64,000 nucleotides of DNA, taken from the NCBI GenBank assembly GCA_036898135.1, contig CM072522.1, forward strand, positions 32,413,951 through 32,477,950, in the 5' to 3' direction. The position numbers were made by a program, and so were the translations under genes. Origin of the DNA: Oncomelania hupensis. Lineage: Eukaryota; Mollusca; Gastropoda; Littorinimorpha; Pomatiopsidae. This document shows, piece after piece, positions 21,175 to 32,441 of this stretch. The notes under the pieces were generated by a model. It made no database searches, was not told the origin of the DNA, and saw only the letters and a list, made by a program, of their open reading frames with translations. The number at the start of each line of letters is the position of its first letter. Positions within the stretch are counted from its first letter, which is position 1.

Positions 21175-21482
21175 TTTGATTGTTATTCGTCTACGCCTTA
21201 AGGGACAGTATTCTATATCCGGGATCGCTCATAAGCCTCAAGTAAACAGTCTTGTTGTTCTACCGTGTTTGTCGGAAGTAAAGCCGAAGACCGCAAAAAA
21301 CATGAATAGACTGCAAAGCTACAAACCTTTCAAGAATTAAGTTTCGAATTTGCCCTTTGATTCAATGTGGCTATTTATTTTTGTTTTCTTGTGTATGTAT
21401 ATGTATGTGTGTGTGCGTGTGCGTGTGTGTGTACGCGCGAGCATTCACACATGCGTTTGTGAAAAATGTTGATTACAACCTG

Positions 21483-22440
21483 TACATAAACCTCCCATGT
21501 GGGTGCCAGGGTTTCTGTATAAATAGTATCCCCACTTTGTGGACACTTATTACTTTAAATTGCCACCGTTTCCGTCATTCTCGTTCCTAACCTGTTCTCT
21601 TCTTCGCTAGGCCAGACCTACCTTTTTTTTTTTAAAAACTCGTCAGCTGTGTATGGGGTCTGTTTGGTCACATTAAGGATAGTGGGACGCTTTCTGCCCA
21701 ATGGTCACTGAGGCTTCCTATGGGAGGCCTCGTGGCGCAGTGGATTAGTCGCCGGTTTCTTATGTTGAAGGTCGCGGGTTCAATTCCCACAAGGGGCGAA
21801 CGTATGTGACTTAGGTACGAGACTATTGAGGTCACCAAGAGTTTTGTCCGGGTACCCCAGTTTCCTCACTCCCTTCAATAATGGTACAGGACGCAGTCAA
21901 TACAAACATTTTAAAAATAAAAAATTCCCTGCCTTTACACCACCTGTTCATGATGGATGTGTATTTTGTGTGTGCGTGTGAGGATGGATGAGACAGGTGA
22001 GCGTGTATGTTGGTACAGATCGCTGCGCTTCGAGCCCGATTGATTTTGGGAAAGCGCGTATATAGCATCCAGTATTATTTAGTATTATTATTATTATTAT
22101 TATTATTTAGCCATGTAGGCATTTTATTTGTATGTGTTTTGTTAATATTTTATAATGATGCTTATATTTTGTTTTTGTAAATGTGGGTTCGATAAATTAC
22201 AGTACAGCATCAGCGTCCCCTGCAGGGGATGCCTTTATTGTAAAGTGACCGGCAGGTGGAGTGCCTTCAGTGTTACCACTAGTTTTTTTTTCCGGCAGAT
22301 CTTTTATACGGATCAGGAGTGAGCCCTCTTTCAACCAAGTTGTGGTCCTGATTTGTGGTCCTGATTCGGCTCTTTGCAGTCCGTTGGACCCTGGTAGTAT
22401 GCCTTGAGTATAACCACTAGGGTTGTTGTAGCATATCTAG
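21483..22440 (+). mobile_element. retroposon X copy, split by a tRNA-SINE
   Basis: The left part 21483-21720 has the X start (GGTTTCTGTATAAATAGTAT) and middle; the right part from ~22106 to 22440 resumes at CATGTAGGCATTTTATTTGT and ends in the CCTGATT.GGCTCTTTGCAG region. The copy is older than the full-length ones: substitutions are frequent. Confidence 0.75.
21721..22105 (+). mobile_element. tRNA-derived SINE inserted in retroposon X
   Basis: The 5' part has a pol III A box (TGGCGCAGTGG, 21733-21743) and a perfect B box (GGTTCAATTCC, 21778-21788), 34 bp apart, as in a tRNA. A non-tRNA body follows (GTCCGGGTACCCCAGTTTCC), then a 3' end with GCGCGTATATAGC and (ATT)n. Related, more decayed copies are at 34451, 55562, 60545 (minus) and 43310 (minus). 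Confidence 0.82.
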
Positions 22441-22786
22441 TAAATGGATCTAGTAAGGCCTCTTTCAACTGAGTTGTGGCCCTGATTGGTCTCTTTAAGA
22501 TTCCATACCTGTCAAGCTCTTGTGGACTCTAGATTGTGCTTCCCATACCATAAGTTTGAACAAAATACCGTAAGAAATGTGTGAAAATGCATGGATTATA
22601 ATGTTCAACATGAATCAGAATTAAACACACATATACACACCCACCATGCTTAATGAACCAATCAGTCTTGTTTCAAATTCAGAAAAACACAATTTTCTCA
22701 ATACCTAACTGCACTTTATTTCATTTTTTAGATGGAAAACAAATCCATGTAAAAGAAAACATTTATGCACACATGAATACAACAAC

Positions 22787-23009
22787 TCATTGATGCTCTT
22801 TGTTGTACTCATCAGTACAAAACCTAGCCTTCTCCATCATGCTGCCAGTCACAGCAAAGTCATGACAACAGGAATATGAGTTGACTTGCAAGAAAGCAGT
22901 CAGTGTGTCAGGGGCCGAACTGCTCCTGGCCTCGGTGTGGATCTTCCTGACCATGGAGAAGACCCTCTCACTATCAGCATTGCTGTGAGGTAGACATAGA
23001 AGAGCAGGC

Positions 23010-23011
<2 letters not shown>
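22787..23011 (-). pseudogene. hAT transposase C-terminal dimerisation domain remnant
   Basis: The peptide LPHSNADSERVFSMVRKIHT is the typical hAT C-terminal (hATC) motif, followed by ~45 residues to a stop. The upstream transposase is cut off by a (CT)n(TA)n tract at 23011-23074. No other part of this transposase is seen nearby. Confidence 0.75.
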
Positions 23012-23073
<62 letters not shown>

Positions 23074-23074
23074 G
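23011..23074. repeat. (CT)n followed by (TA)n microsatellite
   Basis: About 47 bp of CT repeats passes into TA repeats at the point where the hAT remnant breaks off. Confidence 0.92.
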
Positions 23075-23826
23075 TAATTATTTTGTCACCACAATTTTAA
23101 AAAAAAAAAAGTAAGATCTTCTCCTAATGCCGTAAGACTTGAAAATCAAATCGCCAAAATTCTGTAGGAATTACGTCAAAAGCATAAGACTTGACAGGAA
23201 TGAGATTCGTTGGATCTTGAGGACAGTGGCTAACTAGCTGACATATCTAATATACTGGGATTGAATTTGTAGTCCTGATTCGACTCTTTGCAATCCGCTA
23301 GACCTTATAAACAATGAATAACTAATAACTAACCATCAACTTTTCTTTTCTTTTTTATGTCACATTTTGAACAATTAACAAAATCAAATTGTTTATAAAA
23401 TTTCATTTTTATTTACAGACTAATAATTATTATTAAGCACATGCCACTGTGAGAAAGAATGTGCTATATTACAAATCCTATAATCACCTCTTCCCTCCCT
23501 TCCCCCTATCCCCACCATGCACCCTCACAAAAAATAATACTTTAAATGCGGAACACACATTCTTTTTTTTTAAAATTTATTTTACAATTAAAAGGCTTGT
23601 GAATCCCAATATAAAACACAAAACATTGTTACTGATGTTGTCAATCCTTAATTGAATAACAAGTAATAAAGACTTCCAGGTTGAAGCCAAAACTGTAAAA
23701 TAAGAAATAAACACCAGCACCAATTCAATCTTTGTAGCTAAACTAAAACCTATTTGTTCATTTTGTGTTAATATTTATGTAATTAATTGGTATGTATAGA
23801 TTTTATTTTTTTAAAATCAGAGTTGA

Positions 23827-23906
<80 letters not shown>

Positions 23907-24745
23907 TACTAATGCAATTTAGGGCGATTTTTTGTCTCCCTAATATATGAAAATTCAGTACTGCGTTGATAGGGCGACGCAAAACGGGTCGCCCTATGAT
24001 TTTGGCCCACAGTTTCTTCCCTTGCATTGATATTCCCTTATCCACCGCGCCACCGTGAACCCCTTCCCATGAACTAGGCGGGAAACAATTTGTAACTGTT
24101 CTTAGATACATTATATTGGAGAAATATGCCCTTCAATTTTGTCAGCATTAGGGCGACTTCCGTAAATACTGCTACTACGGCGACAACATTTTATATCAAA
24201 TTAACTAATTTTGGGGGAGGATTCTTTTCATCAAATTTGTTCTACATGCTCTGGCCACAGTCAAGATTCTAATTTTGCATTTTCAACATTCTGTCCCATT
24301 CCGTTTTTATGCACAAAAAAAAAGTAGATCTGTGGTAGCCACATGCACTTTTGACTTTCGTCAGCAAGAGAGAGAGAGCGTCGCACCGTTTTTCGAAAAC
24401 TTGAACTATGATATTCTAAATGACAAGTATTCTATTTCTTGAACTCTTTTTAAATCAGGAAGTTCCCAGATATAACTGTAAGCGTCTAGAATCCTTTTGC
24501 TGATTTTAGACGAATTTTAAAACGCGTAACTATCATTCTGTGCGTTGCTGAAGTTTTACATCATGGCCACGCAAAAGAAGATGAAATGAGTGGGGGAGAT
24601 TGATAACTGAGCGAAATTAAGCAGATTTGCTCTATCTAGATACTGTGAGTTTTACAGCCATTTGAAGCTGCTGATAACACAATGAGCTGTTTAAAGAAAA
24701 TGGTTTCCAAAGTTTCGTCACGCAACTGAGATTTTTAGAAATAAG
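23075..24745. other. no gene recognised; (TA)n tract and one X fragment
   Basis: It contains a short X retroposon 3' piece at ~23262-23310 and a (TA)n tract at ~23834-23903. Copies of TAGGGCGAC lie near 23930-24160 in both orientations and may mark a decayed TIR element. Nothing coding is supported. Confidence 0.4.
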
Positions 24746-27390
24746 ATCCTATCCTATCCTATCCTGCCCCATAACCCGGAGGTCGTAGGGGCACCAAAGA
24801 TGATCGTTTAAACAACATACTCCATCTTTCTCTGTCCTCAGCAGCCCTGGTGGCTTCGCTCAGTGTCAAACCAGTCCATTCTCGAATGTAGTCCTCCCAC
24901 CTCTTTTTCGGTCTCCCTCTTCTTCTACCTCCTTGCACTGTGCCTTGCAGGATGGTCTTTGCAAGGCCTGATGATCTGGTGACGTGGCCATACCATCGGA
25001 GTTTCCGTTTCTTCATCACTGTGAACAGGTCATCGAGTTGTCCAATGGCTTGTGTGATGGTCTTTCTGACTTCGTCGTTGGTGATGTGTTGGGTATTTGA
25101 AATGCCCAGAAGTCTTCTGTACCACCTCATCTCCATGCCTTGTATTCTTCGTTGTAGATCTGCTGTGAGGGTCCATGCTTCGCAAGCATATAGGAAGATG
25201 GAGATGACAAGGGAGCGCAGCAGTCTTACTTTGGAATGTAGACTGATGGTCCTGTCTTTCCAAATGGGCTTCAACCTTGTCAGAGCAGCAGTTGTTTGTG
25301 CGATCCTGGCGAGGACTTCCTGTCGGGACCCATTGTCTGACACAATGGCTCCCAAATATTTGAAGCTATGCGCTGTGTTCAGGGATCGGCCTTGGACTTT
25401 GATGTCCGTGTTGATGCCATTGGAGTTGTTGGTCATCATTTTGGTCTTCTCCGCACTTATTTCCTTTCCATAGGCTCTGGAGGTGGTTTGAAGCCTCTGT
25501 ACCAGTTGTTCAAGTTCTTGTTCCTCTCCAGACAATCCATCAATGTCATCCGCAAAACGAAGATTGGAGATTGCTCTACCTCTTTTGCTGACTGTGCCTT
25601 CGTGATCTGCAAGAGCATCTGACATTAGGCGCTCTAGGAAGATGTTGAAGAGTGTTGGAGAGAGTAGGCATCCTTGACGCACACCTATTGTTGTTCTGAA
25701 CCAGTTCCCCATGACGCTGTTATGGAGCACTGCACTGGTAGCCTTGTCATATAGGCTTTTGATGACTTCAATAATTTTAGGGCTGATGTTGTACACTTTC
25801 ATTGTTGCCCATGGAGCTGCATGACAGACTCGGTCAAACGCCTTCTTGAAGTCTATGAACACATGATATAGATGTTGTTGGTGCTGTAGGTATTTCTCAC
25901 AGATTATTCTGAGGTTGAAAATCTGTTCAGTGGTACTTCGCCCTGCCCTGAATCCTGCTTGTTCTTCAGCTATGATTTGTTCAGCTTGAGGTTTCAACCT
26001 GTTGAGTATTATTTTCAGGAGGACCTTGCTGGGATGGCTGATGAGGCTGATGGTGCGGTAATTTTCACACTCCTGAAGGTTACCTTTTTTGGGAAGAGTG
26101 ATGACAAGCGACGGGGTCCATGGTGTAGGCCACTCCCAACTCTGCCAGATCTTGTTACAGATAATGGTGAGAGCATCAATCATCGCTTCTCCTCCTGCTT
26201 GTAGCAATTCCGCGGGAATGGTGTCCACTCCCGCTGACTTCCCTTTCTTCAGCGATTGCACTGCTGCCTCAACTTCTTCCCGGAGAATTGGGAGGATGTC
26301 TTCTTCTCTGTTCTCGGGACATGCTAGAACTGCTGGGTCTCCATTTGGTGTATGGTTGTAAAGGTCAGAGCAGTATTCGGTCCATCTGTCCAAGACTTCT
26401 TGTTCTTCTGTAAGGCATATGCCAGACTTGCTTTGGATCGTGGAGACCTTGGGCTGTATAACACTTGTCAGCCGCTTCACAGTCTGGTAGGCCTTCTTGC
26501 TGTTGTTCTTGTTCAGACTGTTCTCTATTTCCTGGCATTGATCTTCTATCCAGTTCTCCTTTGCTGTGCGCATGCCCTTTCGGATGTCATTGTTGATTTT
26601 TTCGGTAGACATCAGCTCCCAGAGAGGTGTTCTTTTTTTTTCTTTTTCTCTTTTTTAATCTTCGTTTATCACACAGATCCAAAAGTTCAGGCGTGATCCA
26701 CAGCTTCTTATTTGGTCGGTGCTTGCCAAGGATCTCAGTGGCGGCATCTGTCACAGCTGGGTTGAAGATGGTGGTCATGGTGTTGACATCTACTTCAATA
26801 GCCCCCAAAATTAGCAGTGGTGCAAATTTCCCTCCAATTGTGGCCTGAAATAGTTCTGCCACCTCCGGGTCTTGCAGTTTATCCAGGTCGAACTTCAGTC
26901 TAGTGCACTTTTGCTGTGTTTACTCTCTTCGAGTGGAGCCGGATAGACATCATCACGAGATCGTGGTCGCTTCCGATGTCTGCTCCTGGAAACGTGCGTG
27001 TCCTGCCAATGGTGATGCTTGATCTGAAGCGTTTCTTGACCATGATGTAGTCGATCTGGTTGTGATACACGCCGCCGGGACTGTGCCATGTCCATCGTCT
27101 GGAGTTTTTGTGGAGACCAAGCGTGTTTGCCAGTATCAGATTGTTGTATGGCAAACTCCAAGAGTCTCAGACCCCTGTCATTTGTCTCGTCGTTGCAGTG
27201 GGGTCCACATGTGTCTCCCCAGTTGTGGTGCGCATCTTGGCCAACCTTGGCATTCCAGTCGTCTTCCACTATGACTATGTCCTTCTTCGGCACTTGGTCA
27301 AGGACAGCCTGTTGATTTTCATAGAACTCCTCCACTTCGCTGTCGTCATAGTCTGCTGTTGGGGCATAGGCATGGATGATGGTAATGATG
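24746..27390 (-). mobile_element. RTE-like LINE, nearly full RT and partial endonuclease
   Basis: This is the best-preserved copy of the RTE-like family. On the minus strand, the endonuclease region (27390-~26860) has AYAPTADYDDSEVEEFY, DDWNAKVGQDAHHNWGD, NQIDYIMVKKRF and GADIGSDHDLV but needs at least one frame change. The long RT ORF follows, then a terminal (GGATA)n repeat at ~24766-24746. The 5' end meets the 5' end of an inverted copy at ~27400. Confidence 0.9.
24759..26612 (-). CDS. RTE-like LINE reverse transcriptase ORF (617 aa)
   Basis: A single open frame covers the linker after the endonuclease, the RT domain and the C-terminal region. Visible motifs: SLKKGKSAGVDTIPAELL, KKGNLQECENYRTISLISHP, EEQAGFRAGRSTTEQIF, FIDFKKAFDRV (first catalytic Asp), IGVRQGCLLSPTLFNIFLE, LRFADDIDGL (catalytic FADD), and KLRWYGHVTRSSGLAKTIL near the C-terminus. 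It probably continues in frame with the endonuclease in an intact element. This copy has lost that continuity near 26600, where a T-rich stretch and frameshift occur. Confidence 0.9.
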   Translation of the reverse strand: MSTEKINNDIRKGMRTAKENWIEDQCQEIENSLNKNNSKKAYQTVKRLTSVIQPKVSTIQSKSGICLTEEQEVLDRWTEYCSDLYNHTPNGDPAVLACPENREEDILPILREEVEAAVQSLKKGKSAGVDTIPAELLQAGGEAMIDALTIICNKIWQSWEWPTPWTPSLVITLPKKGNLQECENYRTISLISHPSKVLLKIILNRLKPQAEQIIAEEQAGFRAGRSTTEQIFNLRIICEKYLQHQQHLYHVFIDFKKAFDRVCHAAPWATMKVYNISPKIIEVIKSLYDKATSAVLHNSVMGNWFRTTIGVRQGCLLSPTLFNIFLERLMSDALADHEGTVSKRGRAISNLRFADDIDGLSGEEQELEQLVQRLQTTSRAYGKEISAEKTKMMTNNSNGINTDIKVQGRSLNTAHSFKYLGAIVSDNGSRQEVLARIAQTTAALTRLKPIWKDRTISLHSKVRLLRSLVISIFLYACEAWTLTADLQRRIQGMEMRWYRRLLGISNTQHITNDEVRKTITQAIGQLDDLFTVMKKRKLRWYGHVTRSSGLAKTILQGTVQGGRRRGRPKKRWEDYIREWTGLTLSEATRAAEDRERWSMLFKRSSLVPLRPPGYGAG

Positions 27391-27409
27391 ATAAATGAAA
27401 TGATAAAGA

Positions 27410-29240
27410 TGATGATAAAAGAGATGAAAAAGAAGAACACCTCACATGGAGCTGATGCCTACCGAAAAATCAACAATGACATCCGAAAGAAGCACTGGAT
27501 AGAAGATCAATGACAGAAAATATAGAACAGTCTGAACAAGAACAACAGCAAGAAGGCCTACCAGACTGTGAAGCGGCTGACACGTGTTAAACAGCCCATG
27601 GTCTCCACGATCCAAAGCAAGTCTGGCATGTGCCTTACAGAAGAACAAGAAGTCTTGGACAGATGGAAAGAGTACTGCTCTGACCTTTACAAACACACAC
27701 CAAATGGAGACCCATCAGTTATAGCATGTCATGAAAACAGAAAAGAAGAAGAAATCCTCCCAATGCTCCGGGAAGGAGTTGAGGCAGCAGTGCAATCGCT
27801 GAAGAAGGGGAAGTCAGCGGGAGTGGACAACATACCCGCGGAACTGGTTCAAACAGGAGGAGAAGCGATGATTGACGCACTTACCATTATCTGTAACAAA
27901 ACCTGACAGAGTGGGGAGTGGCCTACACCATGGACACTGTCGCTTGTCATCACTCTTCCCAAAAAAGGTAACCTTCAGGAATGTGAAAATTACCGCACCA
28001 TCAGCCTCATCAGCCATTCCAGCAAGGTCCTCCTGAAAATAATACTCAACAGGTCGAAACCCCAAGCTGAAAAAATCATTGCTGAAGAACAAGCAGGATT
28101 CAGGGCAGGGCGAACTACTACTGAACAGATTTTCAACCTCAGAATAATCTGCGAGAAATACTTAGAGCACCAACAACATCTATATCATGTGTTCGTAGAC
28201 TTCAAGAAGGCGTTTGACCGAGTCTGGCATGCAGCTCTGTGGGCAACCATGAGAGTGAACATCAGCCCTAAAATTATTGACGTCATCAAAAGCCTGTATG
28301 ACAAGGCTACCAGTGCAGTCCTCCACAACAGCGCCATCGAAAACAATCGGTGTGCGTCAGGGATGCCCACTTTTTCCAACACTCTTCAACATTTTCCTAG
28401 AGCGCATCATGTCAGATGCCCTTGCAGATCACGAAGGCACACTCAGCATAGGGGGAAGAGCAATCTCCAACCTTCGTTTTGCGGATGACATTGATGGATT
28501 GTCTGGAGAGGAACAAGAACTTGAACAACTGGTACAGAGGCTTCAAACCACCTCAAGAGCTTATGGACTGGAAATAAGTGCAGAGAAGACCAAAATGATG
28601 ACCAACAACACCAATGGCATCAACACGGATATCAAAGTCCAAGGCCGATCCCTGAACACAGCGCATAGCTTCAAATATTTAGGAGCCATTGTATTAAACA
28701 ACTGCTGCCCTGGCGAGGTTGCAGCCCATGTGGAAAGACAGGACCATCAGTTTACATTCCAAGGTAAGACTGCTGTGCTCCCTTATCATCTCCATCTTCC
28801 TATATGCTTGCGAAACATGAACCCTCACAGCAGATCTACAAAGAAGAATACAAGGCATGGAAATGAGGTGGTACATAAGACTTTTGGGCATTTCCTATAC
28901 CCAACACATCACCAACGACGAAGTCAGAAAGACCATCACACAAGCCACTGGACAACACGATGACCTGCTCACAATGGTGAAAACCGGAAACTCCGATGGT
29001 ATGACCACGTCACCAAATCATCAGGTCTTGCAAAGACCATCCTGCAAGACACATTGCAAGGAGGTAGAAGAAGAGGGAGGCCTAGATAGCGGGAGGACAA
29101 CATTCGAGAATGGACTGGTTTGACACAGAGCCAAACAATCAGGGTTGCTGAGGACAAGGAAAGATGGAGTATGCTGGTTAAACGATCATCTGTGGTGCCC
29201 CTACAACCTTCGATTTACGTAATAGGATAGGATAGGATAG
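27410..29240 (+). pseudogene. RTE-like LINE, inverted partner copy
   Basis: This plus-strand copy of the same family starts in the post-endonuclease linker and ends in GGATAGGATAGGATAG at ~29240. RT motifs are recognisable (KSAGVDNIPAEL, AFDRVWHA, LRFADDIDGLSGEEQELEQL), but there are stop codons (for example after ICNKT at 27903) and several frameshifts. It is 5'-truncated and lies head to head with the copy at 24746-27390. Confidence 0.88.
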
Positions 29241-30390
29241 ATGCAATTAAACAAAAGCAAAACAGTTATCATCCACAAGCCCTTATGATTTTTAGTTTTA
29301 ACCTCTCAGAAATAGCTTTTAATGACTATGACGCATGTTTAGTGTTTACGTCATCATCACTGACCTCATGTTTTATTTATTTTTCATCACTGAAGAAGTG
29401 AGTAGCGGGAAAGTCTTTGATTTTATATTTTTCTTGGTGTTTTTTGTTTATTTTGTTTCTGATTTCTAGAAATAGCTTTGAAAAAAGACATCAAAAGTGT
29501 GAAAGGAGTTATACATGTCTTCTTTGTGGTCTCCATAACGCCTGGTTTTACAATTAAAGTATGTCCCCCTAAGGATGTCTTTTACAGCAGGTGCCCTAAT
29601 GACCTTTATTTACTTAGTAAACAATAGGGAGACATCATAGGTTTGCTATATCTGTTAAAATTACACACACTGCATTTGCAATAAAGGAAATGTATTGTTG
29701 ATGTAGGCAAGTCTTCCTAAATGTTACAGTGAATCTCTCTAAGGAATTTTAACAAATATAATAGAGGTCGCCCAAACCACCGAAATTACAGAAGTCCCCC
29801 TAATGCCGGATTTGTTGTTATATATATATATATATATAAAAGAATGTGCAGTGTCTTGTGTGTGTGGTAGGGGAGGAGGAGGGGGGGGAAGAAGGAATTT
29901 GGAGGGAAGGAGTTTGTTGGTTTGAATATTTGTATTTTTATTTGGTTTTGGGTAAAAAAATTTATTTTATTTTAGTATTTTTAAGTTTTAAATTTTTATT
30001 TTATTTGTGTGTGTGTGTGTGTGTGTGGGGGGGGGGGAGGGGGGTGGGAAGCATATCTTTGGTAGTAGTTTTAATGAGGTGTACATTTTATAGTTATTTT
30101 TCAGTATGTGTATAAGTGTTGGTTATGTGGTTATGGAGTAGTGGGCAATGTAGGTGTGAGGTTTAATAGACACTGGTTTTGAATATAAGTGCAAATGTTC
30201 ATTATGGATTGAAAGTGATTGAGAACATGGCATTTAAGTTAGTTTTTGCAATGTAGGTTTTATTATTAATTATGATACTTTGTCTCTGTCTCTCTTTCTT
30301 TTCTCTTTCCCCCTCCTTCCCATTTTCTCCACATGAGCATGTGTGGTTGTGTGTGGGTTGATGTGTGTGTGTGTGTGTATAATATATATA
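29241..30390. other. no gene recognised; GT- and G-rich tracts
   Basis: A (TA)n tract lies at ~29818-29836, a G/GA-rich tract at ~29868-29905, (TG)n followed by poly-G at ~30008-30042, and a (TG)n(TA)n tract at ~30363-30390. ORFs here are low-complexity. Confidence 0.5.
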
Positions 30391-30946
30391 CATGATTATT
30401 GCTTTAGGTCCAGCGGACTCTTCCGAGACAAATCAGGACCACCCCCGATCCGCATAAAAGATCTGCTGAAACAACCATAGTGGTAAAACTGAAAGCTCTC
30501 CACCAGCCAGTCACTTTACAATAAAGACATCCCACGCAGGGGACGCTGAGGCTGTACTCTATTTTATCAAACCCCCGTTTACAAAAACAAAATAGAATAC
30601 AAACATCATTATAAATTATCAACAAAACGCATACATATAAAATGCCTACATTACTAAATAATAACATCATAGGAAGCCCTAGTGACCACCTGGCAGAAAG
30701 CGTCCAATATTCCCAAGCTGATCCAACAGACCTCATACACAAATAAGGAGTCTTGTCCCGGAAGAGTTTTCAAGAAAAAAGGTAGGAGACTGGTCTAGCG
30801 AAGAAGAAGATAGTATAGCAGATTGATAGAACAGAGCAGGAATGAGAAAGAGCAAATGAGAAAGACAGCGACAGTGGGAATTTAAAGCACTAAATTTCCA
30901 GAAAGTGGGGATACTATTTATACTGAAACCCCCGGCACCCTAACGG
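30391..30946 (-). mobile_element. retroposon X, near full length (~556 bp)
   Basis: It runs on the minus strand from GTTAGGGTGCCGGGGGTTTC through TATAAATAGTATCCCCAC to TCCGCTGGACCTAAAGCAAT. It abuts the left boundary of the large duplicated unit (30947) and is not repeated at 53380. Confidence 0.85.
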
Positions 30947-31175
30947 TATATATCCTGTAACTCTGAGGTCGTTGGTGCACCATAGATGATTGTTTAACCA
31001 ACATACTCCATCTTTGTCCTCAGCAACCCTGATGGCTTCACTCAATGTCAAGCCAGTCCATTCTCGAATGTTGTCCTCCCACCTCTTTTTCGGTCTCCCT
31101 CTTCTTCTACCTCCTTGCACTGTGCCTTGCAGGATGGTCTTTGCAAGGCCTGATGATCTGGCCATACCATCGAAG
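30947..31175 (-). pseudogene. RTE-like LINE 3' fragment at the duplication boundary
   Basis: The minus strand encodes RSSGLAKTILQGTVQGGRRR and KKRWEDNIREWTGLTLSEAI, the C-terminal region of the family. The 3' end at TATATATCC is where homology with copy B begins. Confidence 0.88.
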
Positions 31176-31198
31176 TAAATATATATATCTTTTTTTTT

Positions 31199-31878
31199 TT
31201 AACTCTTAGTCTCATATAGCAAAACAGCACGTTGATCTTCTTCATGTAAGGATTTGACAAAAACAAGCCAAAAATAGGTGCATGTGTTTAAAATGCTATA
31301 TCTACTGAACAGTTGGTCAGAGCTTCATGGGACTTAGTCAGTGTGTAGATAATTGGTAACTATGCAAGTATTGAGTAAGCTTTAGTTCTGTCAGTGTCAT
31401 CTGTCTGTGTTACCTGCTATTTTACCTGTAATTATAGGTAATTTCCCAAGTATCAATTCTTCAGATGATGAAAGGTCCGATCTGAAGTCGGAAAGATCGC
31501 TAGTGTGCATGCTAGACACTGACAAATCACTCTGATTTTTTTTCCCTAACTGATCAGCCCTTTTATCTACTAATTGCTGCCACAACTGCCCATATGTAGA
31601 CTCATTGTCGGAATCAGATTCTGCCATTTTTAGGGTATCCCCGCTCCCGAAAACGCGACCAAAAACTAAACAAAAACTTCAATTAAAACGTGTTGTCAAC
31701 ACAACTGCAGTTGACAGAAAGGAAGTACACTGCTTTTAGAATCAGCTAGTGCGCATGCGCGATTGGAACTGGTTTCCGTTAAGCAGGAGAGAGGTGCTAA
31801 AAGTAGATAGTAATAATAATAATAATAATAATAATTCATGAGCCGTGACAAACCGCGCTTCATGAGACTAAGAGTTAA
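31199..31878 (-). mobile_element. piggyBac-like element 1 (672 bp between TTAA sites)
   Basis: TTAA flanks both sides. The left end CTCTTAGTCTCATATAGC and the inverted right end CTCTTAGTCTCATGAAGC form the TIR. The homologous spot in copy B (53637-53640) has a single TTAA and no insert. It carries a minus-strand ORF that resembles only the N-terminus of a transposase. Confidence 0.85.
31397..31627 (-). CDS. 76-aa acidic ORF of piggyBac-like element 1
   Basis: It opens MAESDSDNESTYGQLWQQLV and continues DKRADQLGKKN, then serine- and aspartate-rich text. It is homologous to the 32-residue ORF of element 2 at 33893-33991 (shared acidic start, G-x-L-x-x-x-L, RA-x-x-LG). Acidic N-termini are common in piggyBac transposases, but the catalytic domain is absent, so this is probably a non-functional remnant or an internally deleted transposase. 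Confidence 0.5.
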   Translation of the reverse strand: MAESDSDNESTYGQLWQQLVDKRADQLGKKNQSDLSVSSMHTSDLSDFRSDLSSSEELILGKLPIITGKIAGNTDR

Positions 31879-32282
31879 ATTATTATTACTGAATTTACTT
31901 ATGTTATTATAATGATTATTATTAATTTAAAAAAAAAAAATTATTGCCCACAAGGGGCCATTTACCTGTCAATATCATAGGTTTTTCTTGAGGCAAGGGA
32001 TTAACTGCTTTCTTCACAACCATTTTCTCCTCAGCACAGTTCATTAAAAGAGACCAATTTATTGTTGATAAGAAGAGCTAATAGTACTGTGTCTCTTGGT
32101 TGCTTCCCTTACATTCAATGACGAAAAGTCATAACTGACCACACCTGCTAAATTTAAGGGCTTACACAAATTATTTGCCATACATTTGGTAGCACTTAAG
32201 GGGTTGCAAACAATGAATGCAAATTTTTTCATGAAATTGCAAGTGAATCTTTACAAATTACAAATATTACACGTTTTCTATT

Positions 32283-32441
32283 CTGAATATCTATCTATTT
32301 ATATATCACTATGTGCTTCTTCAAACTGATATCCACAATGAAAGCTTTATTACAAACATCATGCACATGAGCTTTCTCTTCTAATGTATCAACGTGTGCT
32401 GTTACAAATGGCTAACTCGAGAGTAAACTTCATTACAAAAA
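32283..32441 (-). pseudogene. relic C2H2 fingers beyond the gene A stop codon
   Basis: Past the TAG at 32444-32442, a shifted frame reads REKNHVCSFCNEVYSRVSHL then a stop. Further on, EKAHVHDVCNKAFIVDISLK continues to KKH with the first Cys replaced by His. These are two degenerate fingers. The same relics are in copy B at ~54050-54210, so they predate the duplication. Confidence 0.7.

Noticed and set aside
21721..21795. Functional tRNA gene
   Set aside because: A and B boxes are present, but the sequence continues into a SINE body and tail and the tRNA fold is not preserved.
24746..29240. Single LINE inverted by twin priming
   Set aside because: Both arms contain the same RT region and each has its own 3' terminal repeat, so they are two copies.
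29846..30115. 89-aa Val/Gly-rich ORF
   Set aside because: Translation of GT- and G-rich low-complexity sequence.
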